This document shows, in pieces, positions 25,909 through 35,055 of a DNA stretch of 64,000 bases. A program made the position numbers and the translations under genes. The DNA is taken from NCBI GenBank assembly GCA_003151595.1, contig PLXW01000017.1:1-64000 (forward strand). The letters are read 5' to 3'. The stretch is from Myxococcales bacterium. Its GTDB lineage: Bacteria > Myxococcota > Polyangia > Polyangiales > Polyangiaceae. Each line of letters begins with the position of its first letter. Position 1 is the stretch's first letter. Below the pieces are notes generated by a model, which was given only the letters and a program-made list of their open reading frames with translations, was not told the origin of the DNA and did not search any database.

Positions 25909-27399
25909 ATGCGCAGCTCGCTCTTGTCTTCCGGCCTCTTGATCGCGGCGTCGCTGGCGTCGGCGCAGGTCGCGCGCGCGCAGGCGAACGACGCTCCGCC
26001 TGGCGCCGCCGGTGCTCCCGTGGCGCCGACGACGACCGACGTGGCGCCGCTCCAACCCGCATCGACGACGCCGATGGCGGTGCCGGAGGATCTGCTGCGC
26101 GCGCACCCGGGCGGGATCACGGCCGAGCAAGTCGGGCAGCGCGCGATGGAGACGAGCTTCGCCGCGAAGCAATCGCTGGAGACGTTGCACGCGGCGCAGG
26201 CGCGCGTGGACGCGGCGTGGGCGGCGTTCATTCCGCGATTGAGCGGGGCCGCGAAGTACACGCGTCTGTCCAGCTTCACTGTGCCGGACATCACCTTTCT
26301 TCCCGGTACACCCCCGGTCTCGGGCTCCGTCATCTATCCGCTCTTTCTGAACAACTATGTGATGCAGGCGACGTTGACCGTCCCCATCAGCGACTATTTT
26401 CTGCGCATCAATCAGGCGTACAGCGCGGCGACCAAGTCGACCGAGGCCGCGCGCTTCGATCTCGGCGCATCACGAGCAGGCGCGTTCACGAACGCCAAGG
26501 TCGCCTATTACACGTGGCTTCAGATGCGCGGCGCGGTCGTCGTCGCCGTGCAGGCGCTCAACGATCAGCGCGTGCACCTGAACGACGCAAAGAACCAGTT
26601 CACCGTGGGCAATGCGTCGAAGGCCGACGTGCTTCGCGGCGAGACCAACGTCGCTTCCGCGGAGCTCGCGGTCGTCACCGCCGAGAACCAGGCCGACCTC
26701 GCCGAGACGCAGATGCGGATCGCGATTCACGGGCCGAGCGATCGCAAGCTCGTTCCCGGCGAAGGGCTCGACGGGACCCAGGAGGTCACGCAAGGCAACC
26801 TGAAGTCGCTGGTCGACGAAGGTGTTGCGGCGCGCTTCGAGGTGAAGAGCGTCGAGAAGAACGCGGAGGCTGCGCGGCGGACCGCGGCGGCGCAGAAGGC
26901 AGGGCGATACCCGGTCGTCAGCGCGTTCGGCGACGGCATCTACGCCAACCCGAACCCGCGCCTCTTCCCTGCGCAGGAAAAATTCTTCCCGACGTGGGAC
27001 CTCGGCGTGCAGGCCATTTGGGCCCCTAACGACATCCTCACCGCCAACGGCAACGCCGCCGACTACGAGGCCCGCGCCGCCGCCCTCGAAGCGCAGGCCC
27101 AGGTCACGCGCGAAGGGATCGAGGTCGAGATCACGCAGTCGTGGCAGTCGCTCAAGCAGGCCGAGTTCGCGCTCGGCTCCACGCGACGCGAGCTCGCCAG
27201 CGCCACGGAGGCGTACCGCGTCGCGCGCGAGCTCTTCACCAACGGCCGTGGCACGTCGACCACGCTCACCGACGCCGAAGGCGAGCTCACCCGCGCGCGC
27301 ATCGATGCGCTCAACGCCATGGTCAACGCCCGCATCGCGCGCGTGAAGCTCGATCACGCCGTGGGGCGCGATCTGCGCGGGCTCGCGGTTCAGCCGTGA
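25909..27399 (+). CDS. TolC-family outer-membrane efflux protein
   Basis: A 496-residue outer-membrane channel subunit. The signal peptide is SSGLLIAASLASAQVARAQA with an AxA-type cleavage site, followed by a Pro/Ala/Thr linker. The two OEP halves (about 70-290 and 295-490) have the typical heptad-rich helices, as in AKNQFTVGNASKADVLRGET and ELFTNGRGTSTTLTDAEGEL, the latter containing the conserved G-R-G turn of TolC. It forms a trimer for export by an inner-membrane pump; no pump genes are adjacent. The first ATG that gives a signal peptide (25909) is used; the upstream frame is untranslated. Confidence 0.88.
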   Translation: MRSSLLSSGLLIAASLASAQVARAQANDAPPGAAGAPVAPTTTDVAPLQPASTTPMAVPEDLLRAHPGGITAEQVGQRAMETSFAAKQSLETLHAAQARVDAAWAAFIPRLSGAAKYTRLSSFTVPDITFLPGTPPVSGSVIYPLFLNNYVMQATLTVPISDYFLRINQAYSAATKSTEAARFDLGASRAGAFTNAKVAYYTWLQMRGAVVVAVQALNDQRVHLNDAKNQFTVGNASKADVLRGETNVASAELAVVTAENQADLAETQMRIAIHGPSDRKLVPGEGLDGTQEVTQGNLKSLVDEGVAARFEVKSVEKNAEAARRTAAAQKAGRYPVVSAFGDGIYANPNPRLFPAQEKFFPTWDLGVQAIWAPNDILTANGNAADYEARAAALEAQAQVTREGIEVEITQSWQSLKQAEFALGSTRRELASATEAYRVARELFTNGRGTSTTLTDAEGELTRARIDALNAMVNARIARVKLDHAVGRDLRGLAVQP

Positions 27400-27465
27400 G
27401 CGCCGGCGCGCGGTTTCTCCGCCGCAAATAGTGTCATCCAAGATCGCGGCGCTAAGCTGCGCTGC

Positions 27466-27825
27466 ATGCAGCTCCGAGGCAGCGCCATCGGCGCATTCAT
27501 CACGATCGGCGTCCTCATCGTCGCGTGCTCGTCGAGCCCGTCGCACCCGCCGATCGACACGACCGGACCGACGAGCGGCGGATCAGGCGGAGGGCAATCC
27601 CTGCCCGGCGACGGCGGGGTCGTCGAGGACGGCGGCACGGTCGTCATCCTCGACAGCAGCGCGGCGGACGCCGGAGTCAGTTGCCTCACGGCCCCGTGCC
27701 TCGGCTGCTGCGACAACTTGAACATCTGCCGCGCGGGGACCTTGAACGCCCAGTGCGGAATTTCCGGCGGCATCTGCTCACCGTGTCCCGGGACCCAGAC
27801 CTGCATCGGGGGCGCGTGCCAGTGA
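27466..27825 (+). CDS. Small cysteine-rich lipoprotein A
   Basis: A 119-residue lipoprotein. The signal peptide GAFITIGVLIVAC ends in the lipobox IVAC; an Asp/Gly-rich linker follows. The C-terminal third is disulfide-rich: APCLGCCDNLNICRAG and CSPCPGTQTCIGGACQ. It is the paralogue of the gene immediately downstream, sharing the order CSS-PPIDT-linker-CxGCC-CxxGTxNAQCG-CxxC-QTC-CQ, so a tandem duplication is likely. Function unknown; surface or periplasmic. Confidence 0.75.
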   Translation: MQLRGSAIGAFITIGVLIVACSSSPSHPPIDTTGPTSGGSGGGQSLPGDGGVVEDGGTVVILDSSAADAGVSCLTAPCLGCCDNLNICRAGTLNAQCGISGGICSPCPGTQTCIGGACQ

Positions 27826-28211
27826 AGCTTCGTGCCTGCGCGGCGGTCGGGGTCGTCACGCTCGTGACGATCGCCGTCGCGTGCTCCTCGCGCACGACGC
27901 AGCCCCCCATCGACACGAACGGCGGGACCACGCCGGAGCCGGGCGGCGGGACGCCCGCGACGGTCAACGACGCGAGCGACGTCGATGGCGGGACGGTCGT
28001 CGCGGTGGACTCGGGGGCCGGGGATGCGCAGCCTGCGGTCGACGCGGCGAACAACTGCCACTTCGGCACGTGCGCCGGTTGCTGCACCCCACCCGACGCC
28101 GGCGGTCAGTGCGTCTTGGGAACGACGAACGCGCAATGCGGAGTGCTTGGAAACGCCTGCCTGCAATGCCTGCCGAACCAGACATGCACGGCGACCAACG
28201 GCTGCCAGTAG
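27822..28211 (+). CDS. Small cysteine-rich lipoprotein B
   Basis: A 129-residue lipoprotein starting at a GTG that overlaps the stop of lipoprotein A (GTGA). The signal AAVGVVTLVTIAVAC has lipobox AVAC. After an Ala/Asp/Gly linker the cysteine cluster reads GTCAGCCTPPDAGGQCVL, CGVLGNACLQCLPNQTC and ends GCQ. It parallels lipoprotein A throughout. Ends 7 bp before the convergent YgiQ gene. Confidence 0.75.
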   Translation: MKLRACAAVGVVTLVTIAVACSSRTTQPPIDTNGGTTPEPGGGTPATVNDASDVDGGTVVAVDSGAGDAQPAVDAANNCHFGTCAGCCTPPDAGGQCVLGTTNAQCGVLGNACLQCLPNQTCTATNGCQ

Positions 28212-28218
28212 CTGCGAC

Positions 28219-30159
28219 TCAAACCCTCCTCTTCCGCGGCCCGCTTCCCGGTCGCCTTCCGCGCGGCACCATCGGTCTCGGCCCACGCGGCGCGGTCACT
28301 CCATAGTCCGGCGGGATGAGACACGACGGCGCGCGGCCGATGAGATCCGTTCGCCCCGCTTCCTTCAGCGCTTCGCGCGCCAGCGGCCAGCTGTTCTCGT
28401 CCCACCAGAAGAGGAGCGCCTTCATCATCCGCTTCTCGCGGAGGTCGGTCGCCGTGTGCACCGGCTTCATCGTGAGCGGGTCGAGGCCCGTGTAGAACAT
28501 CGTCGTGGCGATCGCCATCGGCGTCGGGATGAAGTCCTGCACCTGACGCGGGCGAAGGTTCTTCGCCTTCAGGTAGATCGCCAGATCGATCGAGTCGGCC
28601 AGCGTCGAGCCCGGGTGCCCGCTGATGAAATACGGGACGAGGTACTGCTCTTTCCCCGCGTCCTCGCTCGCCTTGCAGAACATCTGCGCGAAGCGCTCGT
28701 AGTGCTCGATGGGGGGCTTCTTCATCTTGTCGAGCACCGCCTCGGACGTGTGCTCCGGCGCGACCGAGAGCTGCCCGCCGGTGTGATGCGTTGCCAGCTC
28801 GCGAATGAACTCGGGGCTCCGCTCGGCGAGATCGTAGCGAACGCCGCTCGCGATGTAGACCCGCTTGATCCCCTTCTCCTTGCGGACCTTCTTCATCAGA
28901 TCGATCAGCGGATCGTGATCGGTGACGAGGTTCTCGCAGATGCCGGGATGCACGCACGACAGGCGGCGACAAGCCGACTCGGTGCGTTCGTCCTTGCACG
29001 TCATCTTGTACATGTTGGCCGTGGGGCCACCGAGGTCGCTGATCGTCCCGCGGAAATCTTCCATGCGTGAGAGCGCGCGCACTTCACGGAGAACGCTCGC
29101 CTCGCTCCGCGACTGGATCACCCGCCCTTCGTGCTCGGTGATGCTGCAGAACGTGCACCCGCCGAAGCAGCCGCGCATCGTCACGATCGAGTGCTTCACC
29201 GTCTCGTACGCCGGGATGCGCGTGCCCTGGTAACTGGGGTGCGGGAGGCGCGTGAACGGCAGGTCGTAGAGGCCGTCCATCTCCGACTCTTTGAGCGGCT
29301 CGGCGGGCGAGTTGAAGTAGACCGCTTCTTCGCCGTGCACCTGGAGCATCGGTCGGCCGTTGAACGGGTTGGTCTCGTACTGGAACTGCCGGCTCATCAA
29401 GGCGAACGCCTTCTTGTCGGCCTTCACTTCATCGTAGCTCGGGAGGACGAGCATCTTCCCGTCGGTGACGTACTTGCTCGCCTTGGCGAGGAGCGGCTCC
29501 CACGCGCGGCGGTTCTTCTTCACGTGCGCCGTGCCGCGGATGTCGGTGAGCTGATCGACGTGCTGGCCCCCCTCGAGGCGCTTGGCGATGTCCCACGCCG
29601 GGCGCTCGCCCATGCCGAAGACGAGGAGGTCGGCCTTGGCGTCGAGGAGGATCGAGCGACGTACCTGATCGCTCCAGTAGTCGTAGTGCGCGATGCGACG
29701 GAGCGACGCTTCGATCCCGCCGAGCACGATCGCGGTGCGCGGGAACGCCTGGCGACAGAGGTTCGCGTAGGCGATCGACGAACGGTTCGGACGCTTGTCG
29801 ATCGCGCCGTCGGGTGAGTACTGGTCCTCGCCGCGGATCTTCTTCTGCGCGGTGAGCTTGTTGAGCATCGAGTCGAGGTTGCCGGCGCTGATGCCCACGT
29901 AGAGCTTCGGCGTCCCCATGCGCGCGATGTCGTCGGGGCGATCCCACCGCGGCTGCGCCACGACGCCCACGCGATACCCGCGCCCTTCGAGGAAGCGCGC
30001 GATCAAGATGGGGCCGAACGCCGGGTGATCGACGTAGGCGTCACCGGTCACGATGAGGATGTCGAGCTCGTCCCAGCCGCGCGCCTCCATCTCCTCGCGC
30101 GTCGTGGGGAGGAAGTCGGCGCGGGGATCGCGTTTCGGGCGGAGCTGGACGAGGGACAT
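28219..30159 (-). CDS. YgiQ-family radical SAM protein
   Basis: A 646-residue UPF0313/YgiQ protein. The N-terminal region has the family fingerprint DILIVTGDAYVDHPAFG and LGGIEASLRRIAHYDYW; the radical SAM cluster is MRGCFGGCTFCSITEHEGR (CxxxCxxC, cysteines separated as GCFGGCTFC); the C-terminal half includes YFISGHPGSTLADSIDLA. Members are cytoplasmic iron-sulfur enzymes with unassigned reactions. ATG 30159 (MSLVQLRPKRDPRADF) is preferred; an extended frame to 30207 adds low-complexity sequence. Its upstream region holds the 22-bp palindrome array. Confidence 0.9.
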   Translation of the reverse strand: MSLVQLRPKRDPRADFLPTTREEMEARGWDELDILIVTGDAYVDHPAFGPILIARFLEGRGYRVGVVAQPRWDRPDDIARMGTPKLYVGISAGNLDSMLNKLTAQKKIRGEDQYSPDGAIDKRPNRSSIAYANLCRQAFPRTAIVLGGIEASLRRIAHYDYWSDQVRRSILLDAKADLLVFGMGERPAWDIAKRLEGGQHVDQLTDIRGTAHVKKNRRAWEPLLAKASKYVTDGKMLVLPSYDEVKADKKAFALMSRQFQYETNPFNGRPMLQVHGEEAVYFNSPAEPLKESEMDGLYDLPFTRLPHPSYQGTRIPAYETVKHSIVTMRGCFGGCTFCSITEHEGRVIQSRSEASVLREVRALSRMEDFRGTISDLGGPTANMYKMTCKDERTESACRRLSCVHPGICENLVTDHDPLIDLMKKVRKEKGIKRVYIASGVRYDLAERSPEFIRELATHHTGGQLSVAPEHTSEAVLDKMKKPPIEHYERFAQMFCKASEDAGKEQYLVPYFISGHPGSTLADSIDLAIYLKAKNLRPRQVQDFIPTPMAIATTMFYTGLDPLTMKPVHTATDLREKRMMKALLFWWDENSWPLAREALKEAGRTDLIGRAPSCLIPPDYGVTAPRGPRPMVPRGRRPGSGPRKRRV

Positions 30160-30242
30160 GGGCGCGGGCGGGTCCGAAGGGTGGCACGGCCGGGAGGTGC
30201 GCGCCAAAAGCGGCCGAGTTTGGGGGCTCGATACCTCGATTT

Positions 30243-30456
30243 ACCTGTCGCGACAGGTCCGAGCACCTGTCGCGACACCTCCGAGCACCTGTCGCGACAG
30301 GTCCGATCACCTGTCGCGACACCTCCCGGCACCTGTCGCGACAGGGCCGAGGGGGTGTCGTCACAGGTCCGTGCACCTGTCGCGACAGGTCCATCGAGCT
30401 GTGACGACAGATGGTGGCAGGTGTCGCGACAGCTCTCCGGGCATGTCGCGAGAGGC
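30243..30456. repeat. Ten-unit 22-bp-period palindrome array
   Basis: Ten copies of the 10-bp core TGTCGCGACA, with core starts at 30246, 30268, 30290, 30312, 30334, 30356, 30378, 30400, 30422 and 30444: spacing is exactly 22 bp every time. Seven cores are perfect palindromes; units 6 and 8 are variants that are reverse complements of each other, and unit 10 has one change. Units 1, 3 and 7 extend to the 16-bp palindrome ACCTGTCGCGACAGGT. The array fills the gap between the sigma-54 activator stop and the YgiQ start. It is unlike a CRISPR (no unique spacers of CRISPR size). Confidence 0.95.
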
Positions 30457-30466
30457 GTCGGCCGAT

Positions 30467-31498
30467 CTAGAGGCCGTACTTCTTCAGCTTCTCGTACAGC
30501 GTCGACACCGCGATCCCGAGCGAGCGCGCCGCGTGCGCCTTGTTCCCCTCGGAGTGCGCCAGCGTCTGGCGAATCGCCGCGCGTTCGATGCGATCGAGCG
30601 ATTGACCGGCGAGCGAGAGCGAATCGGTCCACGCCGCGTCGCCGTTGGGCGCCGTCGGCGACTGCAAGCGAAGGTGCTGCGGCTCGAGCACCGTCACGCC
30701 CGCATCGACGAACGCGCCGGCGCACGCCAGCACGTTGCGAAGCTCGCGCACGTTGCCCGGCCACGGGTGCGCGCGGAGCGCGGAGAACGCCGCGTCGGAC
30801 AGGCGGAGATCGGCGTGACCGAGATCGCGCAGCAAGCTGCCGATGATCTCGGGGAGGTCTTCGAGTCGCTTTCGAAGCGGCGGCACCTGCACGACGGCCA
30901 CGGCCAGACGGAAGAACAGATCTTCGCGGAATCGCCCGGCGGCGACGTCGGCGCGCGGATCGCGGTTCGTGGCGGCGATGACGCGCACGTCGACGCGCCG
31001 ATCGGTCTTCCCTCCGACGCGACGCACGCACCGACTCTCGAGCGCGCGAAGCAGGCGCGGTTGCAGCGCGAGCGGCAGCTCGGCGATCTCGTCGAGGAAG
31101 AGCGTGCCGCCGTCAGCGCGCTCGAACGCGCCCGCGTGCGCCGACACCGCACCGGTGAAGGCGCCGCGCTCGTGCCCGAGGAGCTCGCTCTCCGCGAGGT
31201 TCGCCGCGACCGATCCGCAATCGAACACCACGAGCGGCCCGTTGGCTCGCGCGCTCTGCGCGTGAATCGCGTGCGCGATGACGTCCTTGCCCGCGCCCGT
31301 CTCACCCAGCAGCGTGACGGTCACGTCCGTGGGCGCGATCCGTTCGAGCACGTTGATCACCTCGTGCATCGCCGAAGAGCGCGCGCTGATCCGATCGAAT
31401 CGGCGAATCGCCCCGAGACGCCCGAGCGCGGAGGTCGGCTCCGCGGTCTCTCTCGTCGCGAACGACCACGAGTGAGCGGTGTTCCCAGCGATTTGCAT
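30467..31498 (-). CDS. Sigma-54-dependent transcriptional activator without receiver domain
   Basis: A 343-residue bacterial enhancer-binding protein. A ~55-residue N-terminus leads straight into the AAA+ domain: Walker A GETGAGKD at 65-72, the sigma-54-contacting GAFTGA at 112-117, Walker [10 protein letters not shown] near 130, and the sensor region [12 protein letters not shown]. The C-terminal Fis-type HTH ([20 protein letters not shown]…) ends the protein. There is no receiver, GAF or FHA domain, so it is either constitutively active or controlled by expression or a partner. The second ATG (31498) is chosen because AAGGA lies six bases before it; the first ATG (31504) touches that site. 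Confidence 0.9.
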   Translation of the reverse strand: MQIAGNTAHSWSFATRETAEPTSALGRLGAIRRFDRISARSSAMHEVINVLERIAPTDVTVTLLGETGAGKDVIAHAIHAQSARANGPLVVFDCGSVAANLAESELLGHERGAFTGAVSAHAGAFERADGGTLFLDEIAELPLALQPRLLRALESRCVRRVGGKTDRRVDVRVIAATNRDPRADVAAGRFREDLFFRLAVAVVQVPPLRKRLEDLPEIIGSLLRDLGHADLRLSDAAFSALRAHPWPGNVRELRNVLACAGAFVDAGVTVLEPQHLRLQSPTAPNGDAAWTDSLSLAGQSLDRIERAAIRQTLAHSEGNKAHAARSLGIAVSTLYEKLKKYGL

Positions 31499-31549
31499 GA
31501 GCATTCCTTACCAGCGTGATGCGTGTGCTCTGTGAACTCCTGCGTACAA

Positions 31550-33031
31550 TCACGCGCTCGGCGATTGCGCGTACGACTGCGTGCTCATCCGCCTTCGCGC
31601 GATGCGCCCCACGACGATCCCGATCGCTCCCAGCACGAGCGCGATCGCGGTCGCTCCCATCACCATTTGCCAGCGCCGGCGGCTCTCGTTCGACGCCGTC
31701 GCGCGATCCATGGCGGCGAGGGCCTGCGGTGCGACGCCTGCCGCTCGAGCGCGCTCGCTGATTGCTCGAGCGTCGTCGAAGTGGTTCTGCGCGATGGCGA
31801 GCGCCCACTGGTACGAGAGCGTCTTGGCGTCGCCGGGCGCGCGCGCGGCCATGGCCGTCGTGCACTCGCTTAGCCTCGCCACGTCCGACGTTCGTGCGCC
31901 GACCTGGCATTCGAGATCGTCCACCACCTCGCGCCCTGCCGGGTCTTCGCGCAAGTGCACGAGGACCGCGCCGAGCGCGGCCACGTCTTTCTTCGCGAGC
32001 GGGCCGGGCTTGCTCACCATGAGCTGCACGAAGCGCGAGTAGTCCTGCACGCGCGCGCCGTCGCGGAGCAGCGCATCGCCGCAGGCGTTGATCGCCTTGG
32101 CGAGATCGCCGAGCGCCTCGTACTCCTGGCAAAGCTTCGCGAACGCGATCGCGCGATCCGGAACGGCCTGGCCGAGCGCTTCGTAGAGCCGCGCCGCCGC
32201 CGCGTGGTCGCCGGCCTTCGACGCCTGTTCCCCCTTCAACGCAACCTCTTGCAGCCAGTACCCAAACTCCAGCGGCTCGGCGTCGCGGTCCTTTGCGCTG
32301 GGGATTCCGAGCTCGGGGTGATCGGTGTCGACCGGCCACTTGCCCATGCTCTTGTGCGGCGAGGACGATTCTTCGGCGCGTGCGACTCCACTCCAAGTTG
32401 CGAACGTCACCAACGTCGCGGCGGCGGTCGCGGCGACGACGGCGATCGCGCGGCGCGGTCGTCTCGACGCGAGCTGTCGCACGGCGTGTCCGAGCGTGAC
32501 GACGACCAGGGCAAGGACGGCTCCCCATGCGCTCCAGAATTTCCAGGGCGGGCTCATGGCATCCATCGCCATCTTCGCGCGTCGCGTCGCGGGGTCGTTC
32601 GGTGCCACGCGCTCGAGCTCGTCGGTGCACTGCTGCAGCATCGGACCATCTCCAATTTTCTCCGCCACGTCGCACGCGGCGGCAGCGGCCGTCGCTTGCC
32701 CGAGCGGGTTGTCGTGCTCTTTCGCCGCGAGCTGCAGCGCTTCGTACACATCCGCGCTCGACGGCTCGCCCGGCGCATCGACCAGCGCGCCGACGAGCCC
32801 CCGCACCGACGCGCCCGATCGATCGCGCTCGAGCGCCGCGGCGCACGCCTTGATGGCGTCCTTCCGCGATCCGCTCGCCGTCAGCGCTTCGCACTCCCGT
32901 CGCCACGCGGAGCCTTCGTCCGCACACGCTGCGCGTGACACGAACAGCGCGGACGCCGCCCAGGCGAGGCCGAGCGCCAGTGCGGGCAGACTCAGTGCAG
33001 GCACGTGGTGCAATTGTTGGAGGCGGCGCAT
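31550..33031 (-). CDS. TPR-like membrane protein of unknown function
   Basis: About 493 residues. The start region has a cleavable signal (ALALGLAWAASALFVSRAACA). Two membrane segments lie mid-protein (about 140-160 FWSAWGAVLALVVVTLG and about 170-195 AIAVVAATAAATLVTFA) and another near the C-terminus (VMGATAIALVLGAIGIVVG). Helical repeats occur on both sides (KAGDHAAAARLYEALGQAVP). No catalytic motif is visible. It overlaps the preceding lipoprotein gene by 40 bp (a GTG at 33004 would cut this to 13) and ends 51 bp before the sigma-54 activator start, so they could be one unit. Confidence 0.55.
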   Translation of the reverse strand: MRRLQQLHHVPALSLPALALGLAWAASALFVSRAACADEGSAWRRECEALTASGSRKDAIKACAAALERDRSGASVRGLVGALVDAPGEPSSADVYEALQLAAKEHDNPLGQATAAAAACDVAEKIGDGPMLQQCTDELERVAPNDPATRRAKMAMDAMSPPWKFWSAWGAVLALVVVTLGHAVRQLASRRPRRAIAVVAATAAATLVTFATWSGVARAEESSSPHKSMGKWPVDTDHPELGIPSAKDRDAEPLEFGYWLQEVALKGEQASKAGDHAAAARLYEALGQAVPDRAIAFAKLCQEYEALGDLAKAINACGDALLRDGARVQDYSRFVQLMVSKPGPLAKKDVAALGAVLVHLREDPAGREVVDDLECQVGARTSDVARLSECTTAMAARAPGDAKTLSYQWALAIAQNHFDDARAISERARAAGVAPQALAAMDRATASNESRRRWQMVMGATAIALVLGAIGIVVGRIARRRMSTQSYAQSPSA

Positions 33032-34053
33032 TGGAGAATGTTGTTCGCGACGCCCGAAGGGAGGGTCGTCGAGGTGAAATTCTTCAAGATGTCGAGCCCG
33101 TCGTTCGAGGCGAAGCCGAGGCCTGTGGCCTCCGCGGCCTTGCACTGACCATTGGCGGCGTTGCTGGCGCCGGCCGCTGCGCAGGTTCCACTGACAGGTG
33201 CGGTTCCGCAGTAGCAGGTGCTGATCGTGGCGACGCCGCAGCCTGTGCTGAGAACACAGGCAAGAGTCGCCTCACACTCCGAAGCCTTCGAAGCGCCTGC
33301 GAGATCCTCGCACTCGTGCCCCTGGTCGTTGAACTCGCTGTCGTCCAAGCAACCCGAAAGAGCGGCGCAGGCGTAGCAGCTCGAGTCGGGGTCGGGGCCT
33401 GCGGCGGTTGCTTGCCCGGTGGTGATGTCGTGCTGAACGAGCGCGGCCTCGGTGGGGGTGCACAGCTGGCTCGCGTTGGGAGCGGTCCCTTCGGCGCCGT
33501 TGTTGTACTGGCACTGAACGCAGTTGGCTTGACCCGCGGTGGTGCACGGAGCGAGCGCGTTTTGGCCGTGCCCGGCGTCGACGCCCGCGTCGACCTTCTG
33601 GCCCGCGTCCACGCCGACGCTCGAATCGAAGCCCGCGTCGACGCCCGCATCGACCGTGCTCCCTGTGTCCGGCAACCCGCTGTCGACGATCGTCGCGTCC
33701 GCGCCCGCGTCCACCACGACGACGATGACGTCCTCGCTCGACGAGTCCTCGATGTTTCCCGCGTCGTCGTTGCCGGTGACGGTTCCCGCGTCGCCCGTCG
33801 GTCGCGCGTTGGCGTCGCCACCGCCCGCGTCGAGATCAGCGCTCGCGCCGCCGTCGTTCTCCGGTGACGCCTCGCCGAGCCCTTCGGCCGCGTCTTCCGT
33901 CGGCCCCGGCCCCGCGTCCTCGCCCGTCTCGCCCGCGGAGATCGCCGAGCTGTCGCCCACGTCGGAGCAAGCGTGAAGCGCGAACGACGTCGCCAGGGCC
34001 GCGAGCCACAGCGCAGCGGACGAGGCTCTTCGCGTCGCGCGGAGGTGACTCAA
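32992..34053 (-). CDS. Cysteine-rich lipoprotein with shared C-terminal module
   Basis: A 353-residue lipoprotein, apparently starting at TTG 34053 that overlaps the previous stop (TTGA). The signal LAALATSFALHAC gives lipobox LHAC. A long Asp/Ala/Gly/Val linker includes VDAGVDAGFDSS repeats. The C-terminal ~190 residues form a cysteine module (PCTTAGQANCVQCQ, CYACAALSGCLDDSEF, CYCGTAPVSGTC, then LDILKNFTSTTLPSG and NNCTTCLH). This same module ends the lipoprotein at 38115. No ATG is available near the signal peptide. Unknown function. Confidence 0.65.
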   Translation of the reverse strand: MSHLRATRRASSAALWLAALATSFALHACSDVGDSSAISAGETGEDAGPGPTEDAAEGLGEASPENDGGASADLDAGGGDANARPTGDAGTVTGNDDAGNIEDSSSEDVIVVVVDAGADATIVDSGLPDTGSTVDAGVDAGFDSSVGVDAGQKVDAGVDAGHGQNALAPCTTAGQANCVQCQYNNGAEGTAPNASQLCTPTEAALVQHDITTGQATAAGPDPDSSCYACAALSGCLDDSEFNDQGHECEDLAGASKASECEATLACVLSTGCGVATISTCYCGTAPVSGTCAAAGASNAANGQCKAAEATGLGFASNDGLDILKNFTSTTLPSGVANNILQCAASNNCTTCLH

Positions 34054-34934
34054 TGCCCACCATCCAGGAGACTGAAGCACCCATTGGTGCGCGCGTTCTG
34101 GAAGACGAAGTTGAGCGCCGACCCGCAATACCCGTGATACTCGGTGTCGAACTGTGTGTAGTTGGTGAGCGCCGTCTGCACCGAGCTGGGAGTGGCCTGG
34201 AGCGCCGCCAGCTCCTCTGTCGCGCACGGACCACCGGCGTCGACGATGCAGTCGGAGGCGGTCGCGTCTCCGCACAGACACTCCGCGGGATTCTGCGCGG
34301 AGCCGCAGCCGGTGCGCATGGCGCAGGCGTAGAGGTCCAGACAGAGCGTGTACGTCGAGATCCCGGCGCCGGGTCCTTGCGCGGCCACGCCGGAGTCAGC
34401 GCACCAGTTGCACGCGGGGAGAAACGGAAAGTCGCCCGTGCCGAAGCCGCTGGCCTGCGAGGTCAGACAGTTGTCGACCGCCGTGTTTCCCAGCCAACCG
34501 TACGTCGCGCACGCGCTCCCGTCCGACGCGGGGATTTCGCCGCCGTCGTCGCCGTAGACAGCCGGTATCTGATTCACTTCGGCGCCGGCCGGTACGGGCA
34601 TGCCGTCGGGGCCCACGGGAATGAACGGAGCGCATGTCGGCCACGGATAGCCGGCGCCTGCGCCGGTGTCCGGCGGAGCCACCACGTCGGGGAGCGCGCG
34701 ATCGGCGTAGGTGATCGACACGTCGAACAATCCATCGAGCTCGGCGGCGTCGAGCGTCGCGCCGGCGTCGCTCCCGTCGCCCATGCTCAACCCTTCACGG
34801 CCTGAGGTGCCGCCACACGTGATGCTCGCGAACAGACCGATCGCGCAACAGACGATCGCCGCGAACGCGCGGAGACCGATCCGGCTTCTCCTTGCGACGC
34901 GCGCCCGACTCCTCGTCCCGTCGTTGCCAACCAT
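34050..34934 (-). CDS. Cysteine-containing lipoprotein
   Basis: A 294-residue lipoprotein. The signal AAIVCCAIGLFASITC gives lipobox SITC. After a low-complexity linker come cysteine-containing stretches (CAPFIPVGPDG, CNWCADSG, DLYACAMRTGC, CLCGDATASDCIVDAGGPC) and an aromatic C-terminal part ending NARTNGCFSLLDGGH. It is a distant relative of the cysteine-module lipoproteins next to it and is translationally coupled to the following gene. Unknown function. Confidence 0.65.
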   Translation of the reverse strand: MVGNDGTRSRARVARRSRIGLRAFAAIVCCAIGLFASITCGGTSGREGLSMGDGSDAGATLDAAELDGLFDVSITYADRALPDVVAPPDTGAGAGYPWPTCAPFIPVGPDGMPVPAGAEVNQIPAVYGDDGGEIPASDGSACATYGWLGNTAVDNCLTSQASGFGTGDFPFLPACNWCADSGVAAQGPGAGISTYTLCLDLYACAMRTGCGSAQNPAECLCGDATASDCIVDAGGPCATEELAALQATPSSVQTALTNYTQFDTEYHGYCGSALNFVFQNARTNGCFSLLDGGH

Positions 34935-35055
34935 CGAGGGGCGCTATGCCACCGACACGAACGGTCGAATGAGACATCTGGGCAAACACCCGGATCGTTC
35001 CGCGAGGCGCGTTCGCGCTCCACGGGAATCCGCTAGCGGCGCGTGAACCAAGAGG
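34935..35055. other. Intergenic gap with no identifiable element
   Basis: A 121-bp gap between two minus-strand lipoprotein genes. I see no clear terminator, operator or RNA in it. Confidence 0.4.

Noticed and set aside
30243..30456. CRISPR array
   Set aside because: Units are palindromic, 22 bp apart with spacers of only 6-12 bp that are themselves similar; no cas genes.
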